Notes: generated by a model not told the origin, from the letters alone. Counted from the first letter of the stretch, positions 1 to 8,776 are shown. The stretch: DNA of 39,205 nucleotides from DATGFB01 sp032160545 (GCA_032160545.1 JAVHVN010000076.1:1-39205); one strand, 5' to 3'. Made by a program: numbers and translations.

Positions 1-636
1 CTGGCCGGCACCGATCCCGGCGCACCCTCGGGACTTCCGGACTGGACGCGGGCCCACCTGCTGGCCCACCTCGCCCACAACGCCGACGCCTTGATCAACC
101 TGCTGACGTGGGCCCGCACCGGCGTCCCTACCCCGATGTACGCCTCGCCGGACGCGCGGGCCGAAGCGATCCGGGCCGGGGCCGGCGCATCGATGCCGGA
201 GCTGCTCGACGCGCTGCACGCCTCGGCGCAACGGCTGGCCGACGCGATCGACTCCCTGCCGGAGCCGACGTGGGCCGCCACCGTGACCAGCGCCCAGGGC
301 CGCGAGATCACTGCGGCCGACGTGCCGTGGCTGCGCGTGCGCGAGGTCTGGATCCACGCCGTCGACCTCGACGTCGGAACCGGCTGGGACAGCCTTCCGG
401 CGGAGCTGGCGTCAGCCCTGCTGCGTGAGCTGGCCCGGACGGTCGGCGGCAAGCTGCCCGACGGCGGCGCGCAGCTGGTGGCGACGGACTCCGACGTCGT
501 CGTACCGCTCGGCCCGGGTGGCGTCGTCACCGTCTCGGGCCGCGTCGCCGACCTGCTCGCCTGGCTGTCCGGTCGCGGACCGGCCAGTGCGTTGAGCGCG
601 GACGGCGGCGTCCCGACCCTGCCGGCGTGGCTGTGA
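1..636 (+). CDS. Maleylpyruvate isomerase family, mycothiol-dependent (5' partial)
   Basis: The reading frame is open from the first base of the window, so the true start lies upstream; at least 211 residues are visible. The sequence resembles the DinB-like, mycothiol-dependent maleylpyruvate isomerase family. A His-rich helix (WTRAHLLAHLAHNADAL) lies near the visible start, and REVWIHAVDLD lies around residues 113-123. In this family one His from the first helix and the Glu and His of the ExxxH helix bind a divalent metal. The known reaction is isomerisation of maleylpyruvate to fumarylpyruvate in the gentisate pathway. That role fits the next gene, a 3-hydroxybenzoate 6-hydroxylase-like enzyme, and the FAH-type hydrolase at 6810. 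Family membership is fairly secure. The exact substrate is inferred from neighbours, because many family members have other or unknown substrates. Confidence 0.8.
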   Translation: MAGTDPGAPSGLPDWTRAHLLAHLAHNADALINLLTWARTGVPTPMYASPDARAEAIRAGAGASMPELLDALHASAQRLADAIDSLPEPTWAATVTSAQGREITAADVPWLRVREVWIHAVDLDVGTGWDSLPAELASALLRELARTVGGKLPDGGAQLVATDSDVVVPLGPGGVVTVSGRVADLLAWLSGRGPASALSADGGVPTLPAWL

Positions 637-691
637 GGGCAGCGATGACAGCGACAGGCGCCCCCGACGCACTCTCGATCAAGGAGTGGAC

Positions 692-1957
692 GTGCTGACT
701 GAGGCAACCACCGCCACCGACGTACTGATCGTCGGCGGCGGAATCGGAGGGCTCGCGACTGCGCTGGCGCTCTCCCGCAGCGGGCTGACCGTCCGCGTGC
801 TCGAACGCGCGCCGGAGTTCAGCGAGGTCGGCGCGGGCATCCAGCTCGCGCCCAATGCGACCCGCCTGCTGCGCTCCTGGGGCCTGCTCGACCAGATCCT
901 GGCCGTCGGAATCCGTCCCAAACGCCTTGTGCTGTCCGACGCGTTCACCGGCGCCGAGCTGACGGCGCTGGACCTCGGCGAGGCGTTCGAGCAGCGCTAC
1001 GGCGCGCCCTACGTGGTGCTGCACCGCACCGATCTGCTGGACGTCCTGCTGGCGGCGTGCCGAGTGGCCGGCGTCATCCTGGAGAACGACAAGTCGGTGA
1101 CCGATGTGAGCAGCGAGCCCGACATGGCCGAGGTCACCGTCGCGGACGGGACGAGCTACTCGGCCTCGCTCGTCGTCGCCGCCGACGGCCTGCACTCCAC
1201 GCTGCGTCGCTACCTCTCCGAGGACGAGCCGATCGTGGCCGGCTTCGTCGCGTTCCGCGGCGCCGTCCCGCTGACCGAGGTGAAGCGCCACGCCAGCCTG
1301 GACGAGGTGCAGCTCTACGTCGGACCGGGGATCCACCTGGTCCAGTACCCGGTCCGCAGCGGCAACATGTACAACCAGGTCGCGGTGTTCCGCAGCCAGC
1401 GCTTCCTGGACGGCGAGCCGGACTGGGGCACGCCGGCAGAGCTGTACGGGACGTTCGCCGAGACGTGCACCGCGGTGCGGGACTCGGTCGACTCGCTGTG
1501 GTCGGACCAGCGCTGGCTGATGTACGACCGGGAGCCGCTGGACACCTGGGTCTCCGGCCGGCTGGTGCTGCTGGGCGACGCGGCCCACCCGATGCTGCAG
1601 TACCTGGCGCAGGGAGCGTGCCAGTCCTTCGAGGACGCGGCGATGCTGACCGAGTCACTGCGTCGCCTCGCCCCGGCCGGCCCGGCCGACGGTGATCAAC
1701 TTGCGGCGGCGCTGGCCGACTACGTCGCGCACCGCCAGCCGCGGACGGCGCGGGCCCAGCGCAACGCTCGGCACTGGGGCGACATCTGGCACAGCGACGG
1801 CATCGCCGTCCTGCTGCGCAACGAGATCTTCGCCCGGCGCGAGGCGACCGACTTCAACTACACCGACTGGCTGTTCGAGCACGCTCCTGGCCTGGGCCGC
1901 GTCGCCGCGGACACACAGGAGGCGGACCCTGCTGCCCCCGCCGAGCAGGTGCGATGA
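692..1957 (+). CDS. FAD-dependent aromatic hydroxylase, 3-hydroxybenzoate 6-hydroxylase-like
   Basis: This is a single-component flavoprotein monooxygenase of 421 residues. GGGIGG at residues 15-20 is the FAD Rossmann motif, AADGLHS near 160 is the DG motif, and GDAAHPM at 295-301 binds the FAD ribityl chain. The family uses NAD(P)H and oxygen to hydroxylate aromatic acids. The sequence after GDAAHP (LQYLAQGACQSFEDA) is typical of the salicylate / 3-hydroxybenzoate 6-hydroxylase branch. With a maleylpyruvate isomerase upstream and an FAH-type hydrolase downstream, making gentisate from 3-hydroxybenzoate (or from a related salicylate) is the best inference. I chose the GTG at 692 because AAGGAG at 681-686 lies 5 nt before it. 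The GTG at 686 would overlap that ribosome binding site. Confidence 0.85.
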   Translation: MLTEATTATDVLIVGGGIGGLATALALSRSGLTVRVLERAPEFSEVGAGIQLAPNATRLLRSWGLLDQILAVGIRPKRLVLSDAFTGAELTALDLGEAFEQRYGAPYVVLHRTDLLDVLLAACRVAGVILENDKSVTDVSSEPDMAEVTVADGTSYSASLVVAADGLHSTLRRYLSEDEPIVAGFVAFRGAVPLTEVKRHASLDEVQLYVGPGIHLVQYPVRSGNMYNQVAVFRSQRFLDGEPDWGTPAELYGTFAETCTAVRDSVDSLWSDQRWLMYDREPLDTWVSGRLVLLGDAAHPMLQYLAQGACQSFEDAAMLTESLRRLAPAGPADGDQLAAALADYVAHRQPRTARAQRNARHWGDIWHSDGIAVLLRNEIFARREATDFNYTDWLFEHAPGLGRVAADTQEADPAAPAEQVR

Positions 1958-1964
1958 TCGCGTC

Positions 1965-3425
1965 GTGAGTGCCGTGCAACGTGCGACGGCTGGTCCGTGG
2001 CGGATGCTCCTGGCGGGACGTCTGCAGGCCGGCACCCACACCTACCCGATCTACTCGCCCTCGACCGGTGCCCACCTGGCCGACGTCCCGGCCGCCACCG
2101 CGGCCGATGTACACGACGCGGTGACCGCGGGCGAGGCGGCCGCCGCCGACTGGCGTCTGGTCGCCCCGGCCCAGCGGGCCACCCTGCTGCGGACCATCGC
2201 GGCCGTGCTGCGCACCAACCGCGCCGAACTGGCCCGCCTGGATGCGATGGACTGCGGCAACCCCGTCACCGCGATGGCCGGTGACGTCGACCAGGCGGCC
2301 GAGTTGCTGGAGCGCACGGCCGACTGGGTCGCCGACCTGGGCGGCAGCGCGCCGGCTGCGGACGCCGACCACCTGCATTACGTCGTGCGTGAGCCGTTCG
2401 GCGTCGTCGGGCGCATCGTCCCGTACAACCACCCGTTGATGTTCGCGGCCTCCAAGCTGGCGGCCCCGCTGCTGGCCGGGAACGCCGTGGTGCTCAAGGC
2501 ACCCGACCAGGCGCCGCTGTCGGCCCTGCGGCTGGGCGAGCTGCTGCTCGACGTCGTCCCGCCCGGCCTGGTGTCGTTCCTGTCCGGGCACGGCGAGGAA
2601 GTCGGGCCGGCGCTGGTAGGCCATCCGTCGATCCGGCGGATCGCGTTCACCGGGAGTGTGGCGACGGGCCAGCGCGTGCTGCAGACCGCGGCGGCCGCCG
2701 GCATCAAATCGGTCAGCCTGGAGCTCGGCGGCAAGAACCCGATGGTGATCCTGCCCGACGCGGACGTCGAGGCCGCCTCGGCCGGCGCCATCGCCGGGAT
2801 GAACTTCCACTGGACGGGCGGGCAGTCCTGCGGCTCGACGTCGCGTCTGCTGGTGCACCGCAGCCTGGTCGACGAGGTGGTCGAACGCGCGGTCGCCGCG
2901 GCGCGCACGATTCGGGTCGGTGACCCGCTGGACCCCTCGACCGAGATGGGGACGATGGTCACGCCCGAGCACCGCGACCGGGTGCTGGGCTACGTCGAGC
3001 GCGGACGCCTGGAAGGCCTGCGGCCGGCCCTCGGCGGCAGGGCCCCGGACGGAGAGCGTTATCGCAACGGGGCGTTCGTCGCGCCGACGATCTTCGCCGA
3101 CGTCCCGCCGTCGTCGGTGCTGGCCCGCGAGGAGATCTTCGGTCCGGTCCTGGCCGTCACCCCGTTCGACGACGTGGCCGAGGCGGTCGCGATGGTGAAC
3201 TCCTCCGTGTACGGACTGACCGCCAGCATATGGACCCGGGACCTGTCCCTGGCCCACCGCACCGTCCGCCAGCTGCAGGCCGGCTACGTCTGGGTCAACA
3301 CCGCGTCGCGGCACTTCGTCGGGATGCCGTTCGGCGGCGTCAAGGACTCCGGCCTCGGGCGCGAGGAGAGCGTCGAGGAGCTGCACTCCTTCACCCAGAG
3401 CAAGGCCGTCACCGTCCGTCTGTGA
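1965..3425 (+). CDS. NAD(P)-dependent aldehyde dehydrogenase
   Basis: The product is an aldehyde dehydrogenase of 486 residues, the usual length for the superfamily, oxidising an aldehyde to a carboxylate. Visible motifs are PYNHPL (cofactor and substrate pocket), FTGSVATG (nicotinamide-binding loop), LELGGKNP with the general-base Glu, GQSCGS with the catalytic Cys, and EEIFGPVL near the C terminus. It starts 8 nt after the hydroxylase stop. The GTG at 1965 has only a weak upstream AGGTG; the ATG at 2004 (MLLAGRLQ) is the alternative and would remove 13 residues. It belongs to the same operon as the gentisate genes and probably oxidises an aromatic or aliphatic aldehyde intermediate. The substrate cannot be read from the sequence. 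Confidence 0.88.
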   Translation: MSAVQRATAGPWRMLLAGRLQAGTHTYPIYSPSTGAHLADVPAATAADVHDAVTAGEAAAADWRLVAPAQRATLLRTIAAVLRTNRAELARLDAMDCGNPVTAMAGDVDQAAELLERTADWVADLGGSAPAADADHLHYVVREPFGVVGRIVPYNHPLMFAASKLAAPLLAGNAVVLKAPDQAPLSALRLGELLLDVVPPGLVSFLSGHGEEVGPALVGHPSIRRIAFTGSVATGQRVLQTAAAAGIKSVSLELGGKNPMVILPDADVEAASAGAIAGMNFHWTGGQSCGSTSRLLVHRSLVDEVVERAVAAARTIRVGDPLDPSTEMGTMVTPEHRDRVLGYVERGRLEGLRPALGGRAPDGERYRNGAFVAPTIFADVPPSSVLAREEIFGPVLAVTPFDDVAEAVAMVNSSVYGLTASIWTRDLSLAHRTVRQLQAGYVWVNTASRHFVGMPFGGVKDSGLGREESVEELHSFTQSKAVTVRL

Positions 3426-3450
3426 GCAGGATTGAAAGGGCACCCACCAC

Positions 3451-5067
3451 ATGAGCGTGAGCGCGCAGTACGACGGCATCATCATCGGCGCCGGCCAGCA
3501 CGGACTCGTCCTCGGGACCTATCTGGCCCGGGCCGGGCTGCGGGTCGCGCTGGTCGAACGACGGCAGAAGTTCGGCGGCGGGCTGAGCACCGAGGAGTCG
3601 ACGCTGCCCGGCTTCAAGCACAACCTGCACTCGATCAACCACTTCAGCATCACCGAGACGCCTTGGTACCGCGACCTCGAGCTGGCCGCGTCGGTCCCGT
3701 ACATCACGCCCCGCTACGAGTTCGGCCAGCCGCACGCCGACGGCACCGCGCTGGTGTTCTCACGGGACCTGGACGAAACCGTCGCCAGCATCAGCCGATT
3801 CTCGCCGCAGGACGCCAAGACCTTCCGGGAGTGGAACGGCGTGGCGGAGGAGATGACACGGCGGATCTTCCTGAAGGAACGCTTCAGCCAGCCGATGACG
3901 GAGGCCGAGCGGGCCGACGTCCTCGGGGCCAGCGGGCTGGGCCGCGAGTTCCTCGCGCTGACGCAGCGCCAGCCGGGCGAGGTCGTCGAGGAGCTGTTCT
4001 CCGACGAGCGGATCAAGGTGCTGTTCCTGTTCAAGCTCTCGCTGTTCGGCACCGTGTTGCACGAGACGCTCGGGACCTCCAGCCCGCTCGGGTCGCTGAT
4101 CCGCGCCTTCGACCTGGCGACCGGGTACGAGCTGTGCCAGGGCGGCAGCTGGAACCTGGCCCGCGGCCTGATGGAGAAGTTCGTCGCGGCCGGCGGGGTG
4201 TATCTCGACGACGCGCACGTGTCGCGGATCGTCGTGGATGCCGGTCGTGCGACCGGCGTCGAGCTGGCCGACGGCCGGGTCCTGCGGGCAGGGCGTTTCG
4301 TCGCCAGCACGGTCGACGTCCACCAGACGTTCGAGACGATGATCGGCCGGGATCAGCTGCCGGCCGAGTACCAGGCAAAACTCGACCGGTTCCACTACAC
4401 CGACTGGTCGTTGTTCGGCGTGCACCTGGCCCTCAAGGAGCCGCCGAACTACACCTCGGCCGCGTTCGACCCGAACATCAACTCGGTGCTGAAGTACAAC
4501 GTCGGCTCCGAGACGGTCGCAAGCCTGGCCAAGGCGCACGAGGAGGTCGAGCAGGGCAAGGTGCCGAGCAGCGTCCAGTTCGGTGCCGGCGCGTTGAGCG
4601 TGCTCGACCCGAGCCAGGCCCCGCCCGGGCAGCACACCGCCTACGCCTGGCACGTGGTGCCGTACGCGCCCGACGGCGACCACGAGAACCTCAAGGAGAT
4701 CCAGGCGTCGATGACCGAGGCGATCCTGGACAAGTGGCGGGTCTACGCGCCGAACATGACGCGGGACAACGTGCTGGGCAGCTACACCTACACCGCCTAC
4801 GAGTACTCGAAAGAGATCATCAACATGCGCAACGGGGACATCTTCATGGGCGCCCTGGGGGCGGACCAGGTGATGCACAACCACTTCGGCTACCGCACGC
4901 CGATCGAGGGGCTGTACATGACCGGCTCGGCCGCCCATCCGAACGGCGCGATCACCGGGGGCGCCGGGTACATCGGCGCCGGGGTCGTCGCGGCCGACCT
5001 CGGCATCACGCCGTGGTGGCAGCCGATGGACGCCCGCACCGAGCTCGCGGACCTCGCGCGTGGTTGA
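3451..5067 (+). CDS. FAD-dependent oxidoreductase of the CrtI/phytoene desaturase type
   Basis: The product has 538 residues and an N-terminal dinucleotide-binding motif, IIIGAGQHG near residues 10-18, followed by a Glu-Arg-Arg stretch (VERRQKFGGG) that would contact FAD. Near the C terminus, YMTGSAAHPNGAITGGAG matches the second FAD-binding signature of carotenoid desaturase/isomerase relatives and other amine-oxidase-fold enzymes. Family members desaturate, isomerise or oxidise hydrophobic substrates. No carotenoid genes are nearby, and the neighbours are aromatic-acid genes, so I infer a redox step on an aromatic or alicyclic intermediate. The start is an ATG preceded by a short purine-rich AAAGGG. 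The last 8 nt overlap the next gene. Confidence 0.78.
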   Translation: MSVSAQYDGIIIGAGQHGLVLGTYLARAGLRVALVERRQKFGGGLSTEESTLPGFKHNLHSINHFSITETPWYRDLELAASVPYITPRYEFGQPHADGTALVFSRDLDETVASISRFSPQDAKTFREWNGVAEEMTRRIFLKERFSQPMTEAERADVLGASGLGREFLALTQRQPGEVVEELFSDERIKVLFLFKLSLFGTVLHETLGTSSPLGSLIRAFDLATGYELCQGGSWNLARGLMEKFVAAGGVYLDDAHVSRIVVDAGRATGVELADGRVLRAGRFVASTVDVHQTFETMIGRDQLPAEYQAKLDRFHYTDWSLFGVHLALKEPPNYTSAAFDPNINSVLKYNVGSETVASLAKAHEEVEQGKVPSSVQFGAGALSVLDPSQAPPGQHTAYAWHVVPYAPDGDHENLKEIQASMTEAILDKWRVYAPNMTRDNVLGSYTYTAYEYSKEIINMRNGDIFMGALGADQVMHNHFGYRTPIEGLYMTGSAAHPNGAITGGAGYIGAGVVAADLGITPWWQPMDARTELADLARG

Positions 5068-5815
5068 CCCGTCGCGGCTGGCCGGCCGACTGGCCTTGGT
5101 GACCGGTGCCGGCCAAGGGCTCGGGCGCGCGTTCGCGGCCCGGCTCGTCGCGGAAGGGGCACACGTCGTGCTGGCCGATCTGGACCTCGCCCGGGCCGAA
5201 GCCGTGGCGGCCGAGCTGGGTGAGGGCGCGTCCGCGTTCCGTGTCGACATTGCCGTCGAGGGCAGTGTGGACGCGTTGGCGGCGGCGACCCGGGAGTTGG
5301 GCACGGTGGACGTTCTGGTCAACAACGCGTCGATCTTCTCGACGTTGCAGATGCGGCCGTTCGAGCAGATACCGCCGGCCGAGTGGGACCATGTGATGGC
5401 GGTCAACGTGAAGGGCGCGTACCTGTGCTGCCGGGCGTTCGTCCCGGGCATGCGGGCGGCGGGCTACGGCAAGATCATCAACATCTCTTCGGCGACGGTG
5501 CACATCGGCCGTCCCCTCTACCTGCACTACGTGACGTCCAAGGCGGCGATCATCGGGATGACCCGCGCCATGGCGACGGAGCTCGGCCCGAACGGCATCA
5601 CCGTCAACGCCGTCACCCCGGGCGCGACCGAGACCGAGGTGCCGCGGGCGACTGTCACCCCCGAGCAGGTCGAGCGGATCATCAGCGGGCAGGCGATCAA
5701 ACGCCGCGAGCGGCCGGAGGATCTCGTCGGCACCGTCGCGTTCCTCGCCTCGCCCGACAGCGACTTCATCACCGGCCAGACCATCAACGTCGACGGAGGG
5801 GCCGCTTTCCATTGA
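5060..5815 (+). CDS. Short-chain dehydrogenase/reductase (SDR)
   Basis: This is a classical SDR of 251 residues with TGAGQGLG as the cofactor-binding glycine motif (about residues 14-21), an NNAS stabilising motif, the catalytic Ser in NISSATVH, the YxxxK pair in LHYVTSK, and a GQTINVDGG C-terminal signature. Such enzymes interconvert alcohols and ketones with NAD(P). The Asp after the second beta strand (LADLDLA) suggests NAD rather than NADP; this is inference. The GTG start overlaps the end of the preceding flavoprotein gene by 8 nt and the stop overlaps the next gene by 4 nt, so translation is probably coupled. A paired desaturation/dehydrogenation role with the CrtI-like neighbour is plausible but unproven. 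Confidence 0.85.
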   Translation: MVDPSRLAGRLALVTGAGQGLGRAFAARLVAEGAHVVLADLDLARAEAVAAELGEGASAFRVDIAVEGSVDALAAATRELGTVDVLVNNASIFSTLQMRPFEQIPPAEWDHVMAVNVKGAYLCCRAFVPGMRAAGYGKIINISSATVHIGRPLYLHYVTSKAAIIGMTRAMATELGPNGITVNAVTPGATETEVPRATVTPEQVERIISGQAIKRRERPEDLVGTVAFLASPDSDFITGQTINVDGGAAFH

Positions 5816-6813
5816 CCGCCAACCTGAGGCTCAGCCTCGCCTGCTGGGACTACGACCGCACCAGCGCCGTGCAGCACGGCCTGATCCGACCCGAGGGGAT
5901 CGACCTCGTGCCGCTCACCCTGCCGGTCGAGGAGACGTTCTACCGGATGCTGCGCTTCGGTGAGTTCGACGTCGCGGAGATGTCGCTGTCCTCCTATGTG
6001 CTCTCGCTGTTCGACGACCCGCCGCCCTTCGTCGCGCTACCGGTGTTCCCGTCGCGGGTGTTCCGGCACGGGTCGATCTACGTGCGGGCCGACGGCCCGG
6101 TGCAGGCGCCGGAGGACCTGGCCGGGCGCACCGTCGGAATCCCCGAGTACCAGATGACGGCGGCGGTCTGGATCCGTGGCGTCCTGGCCGAGCATCACGG
6201 CGTAGCGGCCGACGGGGTGCGTTACCGCACCGGTGGGCTACACGACGCCGGCCGCACCGAGAAGCTGCGCCTGGACCTGCCCGAGCGCTTCGACGTCACG
6301 CCCATCCCGCCCGACCGCACGCTCGACGACATGCTGGTCCGCGGCGAGATCGACGCGCTGTACACCGCCCGGGCACCGGGGTCGTTCCAGGCCGGGGGAC
6401 CGGGGGCGCCGGTCCGCCGGCTGTTCGCCGACCCGCAAGCGGCCGAGCAGGACTACTTCCGCGCGACCGGGATCTTCCCGATCATGCACACGCTGGTGAT
6501 GCGGCGCGAGGTGTACGAGCGGGACCGCTGGATCGCGGTGTCGCTGCTGAAAGCCTTCACCCAGGCGAAGGATCTGATGTACGCCCAGCTGCGCGAGATC
6601 ACCGCGCTCAAGATCAGCCTGCCGTGGGTCGTCAACGAGGCCGAGGCCACCGTCGCGCTGATGGGCGAGGACTTCTGGCCGTACGGCATCGAGCCGAACC
6701 GCCCGACGCTGGAGACGTTCGTGCGTTACTCGCACGACCAGGGCCTGGCCAAGCGGGTGCTCGACGTCACCGACCTGTTCGCCCCCGAGACCACCGGTGA
6801 GGTGCTCGTATGA
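5812..6813 (+). CDS. 4,5-dihydroxyphthalate decarboxylase-like protein (periplasmic-binding-protein fold)
   Basis: The product has 333 residues and no signal peptide or lipobox, although its fold resembles ABC solute-binding proteins. Motifs such as FDVAEMSLSSYV near residue 50, GRTVGIPEYQMT near residue 103 and the long tail starting WPYGIEPNRPTLE are those of the Pht5-type 4,5-dihydroxyphthalate decarboxylase family. The family prototype removes a carboxylate from a dihydroxyphthalate. The cytoplasmic context, between an SDR and an FAH-family hydrolase, favours an enzyme over a transporter component. The start is a TTG overlapping the SDR stop (TTGA) with GGAGG at 5795-5799. Many relatives are annotated as NMT1/THI5-like binding proteins, so decarboxylation of an aromatic acid is an inference. 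Confidence 0.68.
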   Translation: MTANLRLSLACWDYDRTSAVQHGLIRPEGIDLVPLTLPVEETFYRMLRFGEFDVAEMSLSSYVLSLFDDPPPFVALPVFPSRVFRHGSIYVRADGPVQAPEDLAGRTVGIPEYQMTAAVWIRGVLAEHHGVAADGVRYRTGGLHDAGRTEKLRLDLPERFDVTPIPPDRTLDDMLVRGEIDALYTARAPGSFQAGGPGAPVRRLFADPQAAEQDYFRATGIFPIMHTLVMRREVYERDRWIAVSLLKAFTQAKDLMYAQLREITALKISLPWVVNEAEATVALMGEDFWPYGIEPNRPTLETFVRYSHDQGLAKRVLDVTDLFAPETTGEVLV

Positions 6814-7637
6814 AGCTGGTAACCGTGCGTACGGCGGACGGACTCTCGGCCGGTCGCGTCGAGGGCGAGGACATCGTGCTGCTGGACGCGCCAGACGTCC
6901 GGGCCCTGCTCGATGCGCAGGCCGCGGGCGGGTCGGTCGCCGAGTCGGGCATCGCCGTCGCGCTGGCCGCGGCCGATCTGGCGCCCCTCGTGCCCTCGCC
7001 CCGCAAGATCATCTGCGTGGGCCTGAACTACCGCAACCACATCCTGGAGATGGGCCGCGAGCTCCCCGAGGCGCCGACGCTCTTCGCCAAGTTCGACCGC
7101 AGCCTGATCGGCCCCCGCGACGACATCCGGCTGCCGCCCGAGTCGTCGCGCGTCGACTGGGAAGTCGAGCTGACCGCAGTGATCGGGCGCTCGGTACGGC
7201 GGGCCGGGCCGGACGAGGCCCGCGCCGCGATCGCCGGCTGGACGGTGGCCAACGACATCTCGATGCGCGAGTGGCAGAAGCGCACGCTGCAGTGGCTGCA
7301 GGGCAAGACGTTCGAGGCTTCGACCCCGGTCGGACCGTGGTTGGTCACGGCCGACGAGCTGGACGCGTCGGATCTCGCCGTGACGTGCGAGGTGAACGGT
7401 GCCGTGATGCAGACGTCGCGGACCTCGGAGCTGGTGTTCGACCCGGTCGAGCTGGTGTCCTACATCAGCACCATCATCACGCTGGACCCGGGCGATCTCA
7501 TCCTCACGGGCACCCCCGGCGGCGTCGGTGACGCCCGCACGCCACCGGTGTTTCTCCAGGCCGGGGACGTCGTGCGGACCACGGTCGAGGGGATCGGTTC
7601 GCTGCTGAACTCCTGTGTCGCCGAGAGCGCGCACTAG
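6810..7637 (+). CDS. Fumarylacetoacetate hydrolase family protein, probably fumarylpyruvate hydrolase
   Basis: The product has 275 residues with the FAH-family C-terminal domain. Signatures are GLNYRNHILEM near residue 71, the metal-binding acidic residues in DWEVELTAVIG, ANDISMREWQ, and LTGTPGGVG, with a basic KTFEASTPVGPW segment between. Members hydrolyse or decarboxylate acyl-pyruvates. Next to a maleylpyruvate isomerase and a gentisate-forming hydroxylase, cleavage of fumarylpyruvate to fumarate and pyruvate is the most economical assignment. The ATG overlaps the preceding stop (ATGA). It is the last gene of the first operon; a -35-like TTGACA begins 4 nt after its stop codon and belongs to the next unit. 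Confidence 0.82.
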   Translation: MKLVTVRTADGLSAGRVEGEDIVLLDAPDVRALLDAQAAGGSVAESGIAVALAAADLAPLVPSPRKIICVGLNYRNHILEMGRELPEAPTLFAKFDRSLIGPRDDIRLPPESSRVDWEVELTAVIGRSVRRAGPDEARAAIAGWTVANDISMREWQKRTLQWLQGKTFEASTPVGPWLVTADELDASDLAVTCEVNGAVMQTSRTSELVFDPVELVSYISTIITLDPGDLILTGTPGGVGDARTPPVFLQAGDVVRTTVEGIGSLLNSCVAESAH

Positions 7638-7640
7638 CCG

Positions 7641-7669
7641 TTGACACGGCTCTGACGGAGGCATAGCGT
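7641..7669 (+). promoter_or_regulatory. Putative promoter of the first LLM gene
   Basis: A perfect TTGACA (7641-7646) is followed after 17 nt by TAGCGT (7664-7669). The predicted start, near 7676, lies just before a 16-bp palindromic operator centred at 7685/7686, so a bound repressor would cover the initiation region. Confidence 0.5.
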
Positions 7670-7677
7670 GACCAATT

Positions 7678-7693
7678 AGAACGTACACGGAGT
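7678..7693 (+). promoter_or_regulatory. Operator-like site 1 of the island regulon
   Basis: The sequence agaacgtacacggagt matches the ten-site consensus at the conserved core positions (GT..AC.GA). It is the weakest of the ten, with CACGGAG in the right arm. It resembles site 9 (cactgatc) and lies 22 nt before the LLM start, just after the predicted promoter. Confidence 0.5.
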
Positions 7694-7714
7694 AATTTCG
7701 AGAGGACGCGGCGC

Positions 7715-8731
7715 ATGGAGTTCGGCTGGGACATCCCCAACGTGCATCACGGGTTCGGGCTCGACTCCTACGTCCGCGAGGGCCCGGGCGAGGGCGTCGC
7801 GGTCAACGTCGACACGTTCAAGCAGGTCTCGGTGCGGGCCGAGGAGATCGGCTTCCACGCCATCTGGATCGCGGACCACGTGGTGTTCCCCGACGCGTCG
7901 GAGGTAGCGCACCCGTTCGGCTACAACTCCAACACCGGGCGCGAGGACGACAACGCCGGCGGCACCCACAACGTCCGCTCCGAGGACCCGGTGTTCGAGG
8001 CCCTCGCCACCATGAGCTATCTGGCGGCGCTCACGACCCGGGTCCGAATCGGGGTCGGCGTGCTGGTGATCCCGTACCGCAACCCGGTCCTCACCGCCAA
8101 GATGCTGGCCACCATCGACGTGCTGTCCGGTGGGCGCATCATCCTCACCGCGGGGGTCGGCTGGCTGAAGGAGGCGTTCACCGCGCTGGACGCCGACTAC
8201 GAGCACCGCGGGGCCGTCACCAACGAGTACCTCGCCGTGATGAAGACGATCTGGCAGGACAGCAAGCCGAGCTACTCCGGCGAGCACTACGACCTGCCGG
8301 CCGGGCTGCAGTTCCACCCGAGCCCGATCCAGAAGCCGCATATCCCGATCTGGGTCGGTGGTGTCAGCAACCCCGCGCTGCGCCGCGCTGCGACCCAAGC
8401 GACCGGCTGGCTCGGCGTCTATCAGACCCCCGAGACGACCGCCGAGATGCACGCGAAGCTGACCGGGCTGCTGCGTGATCGTGACCGCGACCCGAGCGAG
8501 TTCACCTTCGCCCATCGGCTGCGATTCCAGGTGACCGACGAGGACGGCGGGGACCAGCCGTGCATCGGATCCCCCGCGAAGATCGCAGATTCGATCCGTC
8601 GCTACCACGACCTCGGGGTCGAGCACCTGCAGCTCGCGCCCCCGCCCGGCCCGACCACCCGGGCGCTGCTCGACCATGCGAATCGGTTCGAGGAGCAGGT
8701 CAAACCACGGGTCGAGGATCTGTGGAGTTGA
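7715..8731 (+). CDS. LLM-class flavin- or F420-dependent oxidoreductase
   Basis: The product has 338 residues and the (beta/alpha)8 luciferase-like fold. FHAIWIADHVVFP near residue 46, VRIGVGVLVIPYRNP (the core strand after TTR), and LSGGRIILTAGVGWLKEAF are typical of actinobacterial F420-dependent LLM oxidoreductases. Such enzymes reduce or oxidise C=C, C-OH or activated aromatic bonds, or act as FMN monooxygenases. The sequence does not separate F420 from FMN use. The ATG at 7715 follows a GAGAGGA purine tract. It stands alone between operator sites 1 and 2, apart from the operon that follows. Confidence 0.82.
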   Translation: MEFGWDIPNVHHGFGLDSYVREGPGEGVAVNVDTFKQVSVRAEEIGFHAIWIADHVVFPDASEVAHPFGYNSNTGREDDNAGGTHNVRSEDPVFEALATMSYLAALTTRVRIGVGVLVIPYRNPVLTAKMLATIDVLSGGRIILTAGVGWLKEAFTALDADYEHRGAVTNEYLAVMKTIWQDSKPSYSGEHYDLPAGLQFHPSPIQKPHIPIWVGGVSNPALRRAATQATGWLGVYQTPETTAEMHAKLTGLLRDRDRDPSEFTFAHRLRFQVTDEDGGDQPCIGSPAKIADSIRRYHDLGVEHLQLAPPPGPTTRALLDHANRFEEQVKPRVEDLWS

Positions 8732-8760
8732 GGCGTTGACGGGGCCGACCCGCTGCAAAC

Positions 8761-8776
8761 GATCGGTATGCTGATT
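8761..8776 (+). promoter_or_regulatory. Operator-like site 2 of the island regulon
   Basis: The sequence gatcggtatgctgatt keeps the GT...C.GAT core. It lies 74 nt before the EthD-like gene and downstream of a -35-like TTGACG at 8736-8741. It probably controls the six-gene operon from 8850 to 15239. Confidence 0.55.

Noticed and set aside
3760..5451. A 563-codon minus-strand frame across the CrtI-like and SDR genes
   Set aside because: It has no recognisable motif and opposes two well-supported plus-strand genes.
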